NCBI GenBank assembly: GCA_048497495.1
Contig: JAFHCF010000256.1
Span: 1 to 41,441 of the forward strand
DNA: 41,441 bases
Direction of reading: 5' to 3'
Origin: JAFHCF01 sp048497495
GTDB lineage: Bacteria > Pseudomonadota > Alphaproteobacteria > Rhizobiales > Ancalomicrobiaceae
The notes under the pieces are model-generated. The model was not told the origin of the DNA, made no database searches, and was given only the letters and a program-made list of their open reading frames with translations. Numbering within the stretch: position 1 is the first letter of the stretch; every line of letters begins with the position of its first letter. Made by a program: the position numbers and the translations under genes. Of the stretch, positions 31,585 to 39,405 are shown piece after piece.

Positions 31585-32021
31585 TTTTGCGCCTTTTTCA
31601 TGGGCTCGCGGCATCGTTGCCCGGGAGCCGTTGACCGAATGATCCGACAGGGATCGCGCGAAGGTCGGTTGCGCCCCACGCCACAGGGGCGCGCAATCCG
31701 GCCTCCACCGGAACCGCGCCGCCGCCACATGAACCGCACCCCTCCCGTGCGACCTTTCGATCGGAGGCCCATCACAGGGCAAAGATACGTACGGGTCAAG
31801 CGAGAAAAATATCCGTCGCATCCGGTGACAGCGGAATAATATTTCCGCTATAGGGGTGTTTCGAGGAATACTCGAGGGGATACGTATCGATTAGATCGCT
31901 TCCGGGCAAACGGCGCCGGAGGCTCGTCCATCACGGTCGGGAGGCGGCGCGATCGGGGCCGTCGATCCTGTTTTCCGTATCTGATAGGTATGAATCGACC
32001 GAAATCGACCACGAAAGAGAC
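31585..32021. other. Intergenic region between divergent aapJ and metC-like genes
   Basis: About 440 bases with no supportable gene. Three short palindromes cluster in an A+T-rich patch: GCGGAATAATATTTCCGC (31831-31848, 6-bp arms), TCGAGGAATACTCGA (31861-31875, 5-bp arms) and GATACGTATC (31879-31888). They are plausible operators for either gene. I looked for a SAM riboswitch ahead of the metC-like gene and for a sigma-54 promoter ahead of aapJ and found neither convincingly. Confidence 0.4.
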
Positions 32022-33224
32022 ATGGAAGACGCGATGACCGACGAAAATCACTCCGAACGGCGCCCGACACTCTCGAGCCGCCTCGCCCATGTCGGACGCG
32101 ATCCGCGCAACGGCCCCTTCGTCAATCCGCCGGTGATCCATGCCTCCACCGTCCTCTTCGACAACGTTGCCCAAATGAAGGGCAAGTCGGAGACGCCGCC
32201 GCGTTGGACCTACGGCCGACGCGGCACGCCGACCTCGGAGGCGCTGGAAACGGCGATCTCGGAGATCGAGGGCGCCGAGGGCACGGTGCTCACCCCGTCG
32301 GGGGCGTCGGCCTGCGCCGTCGCGCTGATGTCGCTGCTCGGCGCCGGCGATCACCTGCTGATGATCGACAGCGTCTATGCCCCGACCCGCAACTTCTGCG
32401 ACGGGCTCCTGAAGCGCTACGGGGTCGAGACGACCTATTTCGATCCGCTGATCGGCGGCGGCATCGCCGAACTGATCCGGCCGAACACCAAGGCGATCTT
32501 CCTCGAGGCGCCGGGCTCGCTGACCTTCGAGATGCCCGACGTGCCGGCGTTCGTGGCCGTCGCCCGCGCCCGCGACGTCCTCACCCTGATCGACAACACC
32601 TGGGCGACGCCGCTGTTCTTCCGCCCGCTGGAGCACGGCGTCGACGTCTCGATCATGGCGGCGACCAAATACGTGGTCGGCCATTCCGATGCGCTGGTCG
32701 GCACCATCGCCTGCGGTCCGCGCGCCTGGAAGGCGGTCAAGACGACCCACGGCGACCTCGGCATGTTCACCGGGCCGGACGACATGTATCTGGCGCTGCG
32801 GGGCCTGCGCACCATGGCGGTGCGTCTCGCCCATCATCAGAGAAGCGCGCTGGCCATCGCCGAATGGTTCGCGAGCCGGCCGGAAGTGTCGCGGGTGCTC
32901 TACCCGGCGCTCGCCTCCGACCCCGGCCACGCGGTGTGGAAACGCGACTTCTCCGGCGCCTCCGGGCTCTTCGGCGTGGTGATGAAGGGCGGATCGGAGG
33001 CGGCGCTCGCCGCCTTCTTCGATCACCTCGACCTCTTCGGTCTCGGCTACTCGTGGGGCGGCTTCGAGAGCCTCGCCATCGCCACCGATCCGCGCGCCAT
33101 CCGCACCGCGGTGCCGTGGCGCGAGGAAGGCATGCTGATGCGCTTCCAGATCGGCCTCGAGGATCCGCAGGATCTGATCGCCGATCTCGAGGCCGGGCTC
33201 GCCCGGTGGAACGCCGCGCTGTGA
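32022..33224 (+). CDS. metC: Cystathionine beta-lyase
   Basis: PLP enzyme of the Cys/Met metabolism family; the beta-lyase form splits cystathionine to homocysteine, pyruvate and ammonia. In the 400 residues I see FVNPPVIHASTVLF, YGRRGTPTSEALE, LTPSGASACAVAL, APTRNFCD, LIDNTWATPLFFRPL and the PLP lysine K216 in ATKYVVGHSDALVG, followed by RGLRTMAVRLAHHQ and SLAIATDP near the end. WTYGRRGTPTSEALE and GYSWGGFESLA favour beta-lyase over cystathionine gamma-synthase. Start at 32022 or the ATG at 32034 (GGAAGA upstream of the latter); the difference is four residues. Other sulfur genes lie 8 kb away, not in the same operon. Confidence 0.9.
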   Translation: MEDAMTDENHSERRPTLSSRLAHVGRDPRNGPFVNPPVIHASTVLFDNVAQMKGKSETPPRWTYGRRGTPTSEALETAISEIEGAEGTVLTPSGASACAVALMSLLGAGDHLLMIDSVYAPTRNFCDGLLKRYGVETTYFDPLIGGGIAELIRPNTKAIFLEAPGSLTFEMPDVPAFVAVARARDVLTLIDNTWATPLFFRPLEHGVDVSIMAATKYVVGHSDALVGTIACGPRAWKAVKTTHGDLGMFTGPDDMYLALRGLRTMAVRLAHHQRSALAIAEWFASRPEVSRVLYPALASDPGHAVWKRDFSGASGLFGVVMKGGSEAALAAFFDHLDLFGLGYSWGGFESLAIATDPRAIRTAVPWREEGMLMRFQIGLEDPQDLIADLEAGLARWNAAL

Positions 33225-33246
33225 GACGAAGCGCCGGCGCGCGACC

Positions 33247-34116
33247 TCACCTCGTCGTCTCGCGCGCCCGCGCCCGTTCGATCAACGCCGCCAGGACGTC
33301 GGGCCAACGGCCCGGCCGGTCGATGCGACGCGGCTCCAGCCGACCGGTCGCGGCCTGACGGAAGACCAGATTGCGCCGCGCCAGGGCATGCGCCAGCGTC
33401 AGCGTGAAGGCGACGCCGAAGCCGAAGCCGGCGACGACGTCGGAGGGAAAATGGGCGTCGAGCAGGACGCGCGACGCCGCGATCGCCACGCCCGCCGCCA
33501 GGATCGGCCGGCGCAGGCCCGGAAACAGCAGCGCCAACACCATCGCCGAGGCTCCCGCCGTGGTCGCGTGACCCGAGGGGAACGCGGCGTAGGCCGCCCG
33601 GAAGGCGAAGGGGTGCAACTCGAAGACGTTCGCCCCGGCGAGATGTTCGGGCCGGGTTCGGCCGAAGAGGTTCTTGATCAGCGAGGCCGAAAGGCCGCTG
33701 CCGGCCACGGCGGCGAAGGTGAAGGCGGCGGCGCAGCCGATCTCGAAGAGCGCGGCGCGGATGCGCGGCCTGAGGCCCTCGAGCGAGACGCCGAGGCAGA
33801 AGATCAGCACCGCCGCCGAGCCGATCAGGATCTCGACCCCCTCGCCGTAGCCGGTCAACGTCTTCAGGAAACTCCGCCAGGCGCCGCTCGCCCCGCCGAG
33901 TAGCCCACGGGTCGGCGGATCGAGGAAGGCCACCGCCGCCAGCGCCAGGACGAGCGTCGCCGCCATGACGAAGCTCGCGGTCTCGCCGCGCGGCGCGATC
34001 AGCTCGGCGCGGCGGGCGGCGCGGCGGGCGACGAGGCGCCGACCGGCGCGGGCGCGCGTCGCCATCCGCTCGCCGAAGGCCGCCAATACGCTCGTCAGAA
34101 CTTCGCTCCCGCGCAA
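33247..34116 (-). CDS. PAP2-family membrane phosphatase
   Basis: Membrane lipid phosphatase with the complete three-part catalytic signature: KNLFGRTRP, FPSGHATTAG (PSGH) and ASRVLLDAHFPSD (SR-x5-H). About six hydrophobic segments surround these motifs, as in undecaprenyl-, phosphatidylglycerol- or lipid A-phosphate phosphatases; substrate cannot be assigned. The start is uncertain. A TTG at 34116 follows GGGGAGGGG by 4 bases, giving 289 residues; the ATG at 34065 (272 residues, weaker ribosome site) is the alternative, and an open frame extends to 34206. It is convergent with the metC-like gene, with 22 bases between. Confidence 0.87.
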   Translation of the reverse strand: MRGSEVLTSVLAAFGERMATRARAGRRLVARRAARRAELIAPRGETASFVMAATLVLALAAVAFLDPPTRGLLGGASGAWRSFLKTLTGYGEGVEILIGSAAVLIFCLGVSLEGLRPRIRAALFEIGCAAAFTFAAVAGSGLSASLIKNLFGRTRPEHLAGANVFELHPFAFRAAYAAFPSGHATTAGASAMVLALLFPGLRRPILAAGVAIAASRVLLDAHFPSDVVAGFGFGVAFTLTLAHALARRNLVFRQAATGRLEPRRIDRPGRWPDVLAALIERARARETTR

Positions 34117-34226
34117 GATCCCCTCCCCGGCTCGCGACCTCCTCGACGAAGAAGGGCCGCGCTCTCGTCGAGCGCGACCCCTAACACGGGCGGAGAAGGC
34201 GAGCAAAGCGACCTGGGCGCGCGCCT

Positions 34227-34511
34227 TCAGTGGACGACGGGCGGCGGCGGCGAGAGTTGGGCCACCGTCACCGGCGGCAACCCGCCCTGCTCGCCGGGAA
34301 CCGGCGGCAGCAGCGGCAGGCGACCCGGGCGCGCGGTCGTCACCGGCGCCATCACCGGCACCTCGGGGGCCGGCGGCGGCGCGTCGGTGACGGAGATCGG
34401 GGTGACGTATTCGCCCCGGTCGATGCCCCCGGAACAGGCGCCGAGCCCGGCCGAGAGGAGGACGACGGCACCGGCGACGGCGAAGCGGCGGTGGACGAGG
34501 GTCTTCGTCAA
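34227..34511 (-). CDS. Small proline-rich lipoprotein
   Basis: Predicted 94-residue outer- or inner-membrane lipoprotein of unknown role. The N-terminus has two basic residues and a hydrophobic stretch ending in the lipobox LGAC, so the mature protein would start at Cys26 and carry the fatty acids. The rest is about one quarter proline with Val and Gly and no recognisable domain, probably an extended linker or disordered tail. The start is a TTG at 34511 with AAGGAG 8 bases upstream; no ATG is available. It lies just upstream of the PAP2 phosphatase gene on the same strand (about 110 bases) and might be cotranscribed. Confidence 0.72.
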   Translation of the reverse strand: MTKTLVHRRFAVAGAVVLLSAGLGACSGGIDRGEYVTPISVTDAPPPAPEVPVMAPVTTARPGRLPLLPPVPGEQGGLPPVTVAQLSPPPPVVH

Positions 34512-34878
34512 GGCGGGAACTCCTTCCGGCTGTGCAAGAAAACCCGGCGAGATTGCTCCGGTCGGTTCAAGAAGTCGTTAAACACGACCTCCACCCTGCC
34601 GATTTGGTTGACGAGAGGTTGACGGCGCCCCCCGGTCCGAGGCGAATTGTCGCTCGCCGTCGCGGCATCGATCGAATCGATCCGTTTCACACGGAAACTC
34701 GTATGAGAAATCGATGAAACGATCCGTCGATTTGTCGCAAGTCAAAGAACGCACCGCGTTTCTGGTGTCAAACGGCGCCCGCGCCGCGCGGTGACAGCCG
34801 CCCGGTGTGTTCGATTCGAACCCGGCCCGCCTGCCCACGAAGGGCTCACGGCGTCGCGACGGCCAACGAGGAATTCAC
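34512..34878. other. Intergenic region upstream of korA with FNR-like box
   Basis: About 370 bases without a supportable gene, comparatively A+T-rich at 34660-34770. TTGTCGCAAGTCAA at 34732-34745 matches TTGA-N6-TCAA with one mismatch, 134 bases before korA, a reasonable but unproven site for oxygen-responsive control of an oxygen-sensitive enzyme. GAGGA at 34868-34872 is the korA ribosome site. Confidence 0.4.
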
Positions 34879-36609
34879 ATGTCGCAAGCACGCAAGTCCG
34901 TCGCGATCGTCATCGCCGGCAGCGGCGGCACCGGCGCCATCACCGCCGGCAGCGCGCTGCTCGGGGCCGCGGCCCGCGACGGGCACCATGGTCTGATGAC
35001 CAAGCTCTCCGGCGCCCAGGTGCGCGGCGGCGAGGCGGCGGCGCTGATCGAGGTCGGCATCGAGCCGATCGAGGCCCAGCCGGATCGTTTCGACTGCCTG
35101 ATCGCGCTCGATTGGGACAACGTCCACCGCTTCGCCCCCGAGATCCCGCTCGACGGCGACAGCATCATCGTCTGCGATCCGAAGTCTGGTCCGGTGCCCG
35201 ATGCGATCGGGCTCAGCGGCGCCCGGGTGGTCGAGCTGCCGTTGGCTGCGCTGGCGGCCTCCGTCGAGCACGGACGTCTCAACATGGTCGGCTTCGGCGT
35301 CGCCGTCGGGCTCGCCGGCATCGATCCGGCCGCCGTCGACGAGGCGATCCGCGCCCTGATCGGCGCCAAGGGCGAGCGCGCCGTCACGGCGAGCCTCGGC
35401 GCGAGTGCCGCCGGCCGCGCCGCCTTCGCCGAGGTCGGCATCGACATGGCGCTGGCGCCGGGCAACAAGGCCGAGCGTTGGCTGCTCTCCGGCAACGAGG
35501 CCGTCGGTCTCGGCGCATTGCGCGGCGGCATCGAGTTCGTCGCCGCCTATCCGATCACGCCGGCGACCGAGATCACCGAGTGGCTGGCCGTGGCGATGCA
35601 GGAACACGGTGGCCGCGTCGTCCTCGCCGAGGACGAGATCGCCGCGATCAACATGGTCTGCGGCTCCTCCTACGGCGGCGTGCCGTCGATGACCATCACC
35701 TCCGGTCCCGGCCTCGCCCTGAAGGTCGAGACCCTCGGCCTCGCCATCGCCGCCGAGATCCCGATGGTGGTGGTCGACGTCATGCGCGTCGGCCCCTCGA
35801 CCGGGGTTCCGACCAAGTCCGACCAGGGCGACCTCGACATCGCGTTGCACGGCACGCCGGGCGACGCCCCGCGCGTCGTCATCGCGCCGATCTCGATCGC
35901 CGACTGCGTCGCCACCACCGAGCGCGCCGTCCATCTGGCGGAGGCCCTCCAGACCCCGGTGATGTTGCTCTCCGACCAGTCGCTCGGCCAGACCCAGTCG
36001 ATCATCGACGTGCCGACCGCGCGGCCGGTGCCGCTGCGGCGCCGGGTCATCCCCGACGCCATCGGCGCCGACTTCCGTCGCTATGCCCTGACCGAGGACG
36101 GCGTCTCGGCGATGCCGCGTCCCGGCACCCCCGACTGCCAGTGGGTCGCCGACGGCCTCAGCCATGCCGAGAGCGGCCATCCCTCCAACTCGGCGGCGAA
36201 CCACGTCGCCCAGATGGAGAAGCGGATGCGCAAGCTCGAACGCTTCGATTTCGGCGATACCTGGGGCGAGGTCTCCGGCGATCCCGACGGCGCCCTCGCG
36301 CTCCTCGCCTTCGGTTCGACCGTCGGCCCGGTGAAGGTGGCGGCCGAGCGTCTCAACGCTATGGGCATCGCCACGCGCGTCGTCGCCCTGCGCCTGATCG
36401 CGCCGGTCCAGAAGGCGGCGCTGGCGGCGGCTCTCACGGGCGCGAAGCGCACCGTCGTCATCGAACAGAACCATTCCGGCCAGCTCTGGCGCCACCTGCG
36501 CGGCGAGAAGGCCCTACCCCATGGGGCGGAGAGTTTCGCCCGCCCCGGCCCGGCGCCGTTCCGCGCCGCCGAGATCGTCGCCCATATCCGTCGCGAGGTC
36601 GCCGCATGA
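34879..36609 (+). CDS. korA: 2-oxoacid:ferredoxin oxidoreductase, fused gamma-alpha subunit
   Basis: Large subunit of a two-subunit thiamine-dependent enzyme that reversibly decarboxylates a 2-oxoacid (2-oxoglutarate by family) to acyl-CoA, reducing ferredoxin. The 576 residues join a gamma domain (about 1-190; VIAGSGGTGAITAGSALLG, LSGAQVRGGEA) to the alpha domain, which begins near GNEAVGLGALRGG and shows FVAAYPITPATEITEWLA, ITSGPGLALKVETLGLA and VDVMRVGPSTGVPTKSDQGDL. The ATG at 34879 has GAGGA 6 bases upstream. The stop overlaps the korB start (ATGA), so translation is coupled. No delta ferredoxin subunit is encoded here, the usual state for the KorAB form that occurs also in aerobes. Confidence 0.93.
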   Translation: MSQARKSVAIVIAGSGGTGAITAGSALLGAAARDGHHGLMTKLSGAQVRGGEAAALIEVGIEPIEAQPDRFDCLIALDWDNVHRFAPEIPLDGDSIIVCDPKSGPVPDAIGLSGARVVELPLAALAASVEHGRLNMVGFGVAVGLAGIDPAAVDEAIRALIGAKGERAVTASLGASAAGRAAFAEVGIDMALAPGNKAERWLLSGNEAVGLGALRGGIEFVAAYPITPATEITEWLAVAMQEHGGRVVLAEDEIAAINMVCGSSYGGVPSMTITSGPGLALKVETLGLAIAAEIPMVVVDVMRVGPSTGVPTKSDQGDLDIALHGTPGDAPRVVIAPISIADCVATTERAVHLAEALQTPVMLLSDQSLGQTQSIIDVPTARPVPLRRRVIPDAIGADFRRYALTEDGVSAMPRPGTPDCQWVADGLSHAESGHPSNSAANHVAQMEKRMRKLERFDFGDTWGEVSGDPDGALALLAFGSTVGPVKVAAERLNAMGIATRVVALRLIAPVQKAALAAALTGAKRTVVIEQNHSGQLWRHLRGEKALPHGAESFARPGPAPFRAAEIVAHIRREVAA

Positions 36610-37499
36610 CCATCCACGAACAACCCCATGTCTGCCCACGCGAATTGACGCTGAAGGACTTCAAGTCGGCGGTCGAGCCGATCTGGTGCGTCGGCTGCGG
36701 CGACTACGGCGTGCTCCAGGGCCTGCAACGGGCCTTGGCCGAACTCGGCCGCCCGCCGCACGAGGTGGTGGTGGTCTCCGGCATCGGCTGCTCGTCGCGG
36801 CTGCCCGCCTATACGACCGCCTACGGCTTCCACGGCGTCCACGGCCGGGCGCTGCCGGTCGCCACCGGGCTCAAGCTCGCCCGGCCCGATCTCCAGGTGA
36901 TCACCGTCGGCGGCGACGGCGACGGCTATTCGATCGGCGGCAACCACTTCCTGCACGCGGCGCGGCGCAACGTCGACCTGACCTATATCGTCATGGACAA
37001 CCGGGTCTACGGCATGACCAAGGGCCAGCCGTCGCCGACGACGGAAGCCGATTGGGACAGCGACGCGGCCCCCGGCGGCACCGGGATCAAGCCGTTCTCG
37101 CCGCTCGCCATCGCGCTCGCCGCCGGGGCCAACTTCGTGGCGCGCGGCTTCGCCCTCGACGTCAAGCCGCTCGCCGCGATGATCGTCGAGGCGATCCGCC
37201 ACCCCGGCTTCTCCTTCGTCGAGGTGCTGTCGCCCTGCATCACCTTCCGCCCGGACGAGATGGAGTGGAAGAAGCAGATCGCCCGCGGCGTCATCCAGCC
37301 GACCTCGGATCGCGCCCAGGCGACCGCCACGGTGCTCTCCGACAACGAGCTCGCCACCGGCATCTTCTTCAAGGGCGATCGCGGCGCCTACGGCGCGGCG
37401 GCGACCGGCCACGGCGATCCGGAGCGGATCGCGGCGCAGTTCCGCGTCGGCGGCACGGCCCATGCGCCGCTCGAGGATGCCACCTGCTGCGGCGGCTGA
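36606..37499 (+). CDS. korB: 2-oxoacid:ferredoxin oxidoreductase, beta subunit
   Basis: Catalytic subunit with thiamine pyrophosphate and one [4Fe-4S] cluster. In 297 residues, the cluster ligands are placed as in known enzymes: C28 and C31 (WCVGCGDYGVL), C62 (SGIGCSSR) and C211 (LSPCITF). The TPP motif runs from GDGDGYSIGGNHFLHAARRN to IVMDNRVYGMTKGQ. It overlaps korA by four bases. Iron-sulfur dependence suggests sensitivity to oxygen, consistent with the low-oxygen genes at the other end of the window. 2-oxoglutarate is the family-based substrate assignment; pyruvate or branched 2-oxoacids cannot be excluded. Confidence 0.93.
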   Translation: MTIHEQPHVCPRELTLKDFKSAVEPIWCVGCGDYGVLQGLQRALAELGRPPHEVVVVSGIGCSSRLPAYTTAYGFHGVHGRALPVATGLKLARPDLQVITVGGDGDGYSIGGNHFLHAARRNVDLTYIVMDNRVYGMTKGQPSPTTEADWDSDAAPGGTGIKPFSPLAIALAAGANFVARGFALDVKPLAAMIVEAIRHPGFSFVEVLSPCITFRPDEMEWKKQIARGVIQPTSDRAQATATVLSDNELATGIFFKGDRGAYGAAATGHGDPERIAAQFRVGGTAHAPLEDATCCGG

Positions 37500-37532
37500 C
37501 CGTCGACAGCCGCGCGAGAGCGTCGAGATGCG

Positions 37533-37558
37533 AGAAGGGCCCGTTCGAGGGCCCTTCT
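37533..37558. terminator. Terminator after korB
   Basis: Perfect 10-bp stem AGAAGGGCCC / GGGCCCTTCT with a GTTCGA loop and a short T-rich end, 33 bases after the korB stop. It also faces the end of the convergent PilZ gene. Confidence 0.75.
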
Positions 37559-37604
37559 TCGTGTTCGCGGCGGCGCGCGCCGTTCCCTGTCGAATGTGGT
37601 CTCG

Positions 37605-37877
37605 TCACGCCGACGCGACGTCGTCGAAGGCGACGCCCATGTCGCGGCCGTTCACCCACACCCGGCGTACCCGGTGGTTTTCCTCGCGCTCGATGAGGCG
37701 CAGTTCGAAGTGGCGCGGAACCGTCGCCACGCCGCCGAAACGCAGGCGGGCGCCGTGCCGCCCGATGTCGCGGACGATGCAATCCATCGTCGAGAATTTC
37801 TCGTTGAAGACGGCCCGCGCCCCCAACACCGTACGAGCGCGATGCTCCCGTCGCCGGTCCAACTCGCTTTCGCTCAT
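37605..37877 (-). CDS. Single-domain PilZ protein
   Basis: Small c-di-GMP receptor of 90 residues consisting only of a PilZ domain. It has the RxxxR motif within DRRREHRAR near the start and a D-x-(S/G)-x2-G type motif (RDIGRHGARLRF), followed by the alternating strands of a six-stranded barrel and the ending NGRDMGVAFDD. The serine of the second motif is Gly, which may weaken binding. ATG codons at 37877 and 37889 are both in frame; GGGG precedes the first. Its regulatory partner is unknown, and no motility or cellulose gene is adjacent. It is a second PilZ-bearing gene besides the chemoreceptor at 13787-15541. Confidence 0.83.
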   Translation of the reverse strand: MSESELDRRREHRARTVLGARAVFNEKFSTMDCIVRDIGRHGARLRFGGVATVPRHFELRLIEREENHRVRRVWVNGRDMGVAFDDVASA

Positions 37878-38168
37878 GGCAACCCCCATACACGCGTCGA
37901 TGTGCCTTTCGACCTCCGTTCTACTCCGATGCCTCGTGCTCGTCCGCCGACTTCTCAATCTTTGGTTAAGCTGTGCGGCAGGACGGCACAACCGAAGGGA
38001 GTTGGTCGCGCGGCGCCGGAATCGGGCCGCGACGTCGCGCCGACCGGCCTCCGCGCGGGTGCCGGGCGGCGAGGTTTCGACGGGTTCGGTCGAATCGTCG
38101 AGGTCGCGGCGCGCCTCCGGCGCTAGTCTCGGAGAAACGCGAATCGCCGCGCCCGAAAGGACGAGATC

Positions 38169-39401
38169 GTGCTCCGCATCCTCCACACGGCCGACTGGCA
38201 TCTCGGCCAGACCCTGATGGGCTGGAGCCGCGAATACGAGCACGAGCGCGCCCTCGCCGCCCTGGTCGAGGTCGCCGTGGAGCGCCGGATCGACGCGCTG
38301 ATCGTCGCCGGCGACGTCTTCGACACGCAGAATCCGTCGCCGCGCGCCGAAGCGCTGTTCTTCCGCACCCTGGTGGCCCTGCGCGACCGTCTGCCGGGGC
38401 TGACGGTGATCGTCGCCGCCGGCAATCACGATCCCGCCGGCCGCCTCGAGGCGCCGCGCCCGCTCTTCGCGGCGCTCGGCATCCAGGCGATCGGCACGGT
38501 GGCGCGGGTCGAGGGCGCGATCGATCTCGATCGCCATCTCGTCCCCCTCCCCGACGCTTCGGGCGCCGTCGCCGCCCACGTCCTGGTGCTGCCCTATCTC
38601 GGGCCGGCGTCGCTGCCGCCGATCGACCGGCGATCCGACGAGCCCGGCTCGCCGGTGGTGCGGGCGGTGCGCGCCTTCCACGACGCGGCGATCGCGGCGG
38701 CGCGCGCCCGCATCGGCGCGGCGCCCCTGGTGGTCACCGGCCATCTCGCGGTCGGCGGCGGCATCGAATCGGAGGGCGCCGAGCGGCGCATCCTGATCGG
38801 CGGCGAACACGCCGTGCCGGCCGATCTGTTTCCCGCCGATCTCGCCTATGTGGCGCTCGGCCATCTCCACCGGCCGCAGGCGATGGGGCGGACGCAAGTG
38901 CGTTACGCCGGCTCGCTGTTTCCGCTGTCGGCGACCGAGCGCGACTATGAGCACGGCGTCTCGCTGGTGACGATCGACGGGGCGACCGTGGAGGTCGAGC
39001 ACGTGACGCTGCCGCGTCCGGTGCCGTTCCTGCGCCTGCCGACGCAGGGTGGCCTGGCGCCCGAGGCGATCGAGGCGGCCTTCACGGAATTGGCTCTGGC
39101 CCCCGATCTACCGCTCGAGGAGCGCCCCTTCGTGCAACTGACGGTCCGCTTGGAGGCGCCCGCCCCCGGGCTCAAGGCCGAACTCGATCGCATCGCCCAG
39201 GCCTTCCCCGTCCGCCTCGTCGGGCATACGATCGAACGACCGCGGGCCCCGGGCCTCGGCGATGCCCTGCCCGAGACCGCCGTCGATCTGGTCGATCGCG
39301 ACCCGGAGGAACTCTTCCGCCTCGCCTTCGCCCGCCGTCACGGCGTCGCTCCCGAGCCGGCCCATCTCGACGCCTTCGCCGAGATCCGAGAGGAGGTGTG
39401 A
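38169..39401 (+). CDS. sbcD: Exonuclease subunit SbcD (Mre11 homologue)
   Basis: Mn-dependent nuclease subunit of the SbcCD complex, which cuts DNA hairpins and double-strand ends. The 410 residues contain all phosphoesterase motifs: D9 and H11 in TADWHLGQ, D49 in AGDVFD, the N86-H87-D88 of AAGNHD, the TGHL motif and the GHLH motif. The start is GTG at 38169 with AGGA 8 bases upstream. It is followed after four bases by sbcC, the usual operon. The hairpin-rich repeats elsewhere in this window are natural substrates for such a nuclease. Confidence 0.95.
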   Translation: MLRILHTADWHLGQTLMGWSREYEHERALAALVEVAVERRIDALIVAGDVFDTQNPSPRAEALFFRTLVALRDRLPGLTVIVAAGNHDPAGRLEAPRPLFAALGIQAIGTVARVEGAIDLDRHLVPLPDASGAVAAHVLVLPYLGPASLPPIDRRSDEPGSPVVRAVRAFHDAAIAAARARIGAAPLVVTGHLAVGGGIESEGAERRILIGGEHAVPADLFPADLAYVALGHLHRPQAMGRTQVRYAGSLFPLSATERDYEHGVSLVTIDGATVEVEHVTLPRPVPFLRLPTQGGLAPEAIEAAFTELALAPDLPLEERPFVQLTVRLEAPAPGLKAELDRIAQAFPVRLVGHTIERPRAPGLGDALPETAVDLVDRDPEELFRLAFARRHGVAPEPAHLDAFAEIREEV

Positions 39402-39405
39402 ACCC

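Noticed and set aside
31848..32021. Possible SAM-type riboswitch ahead of the metC-like gene
   Set aside because: No recognisable conserved core or pseudoknot pattern; only short palindromes are visible.
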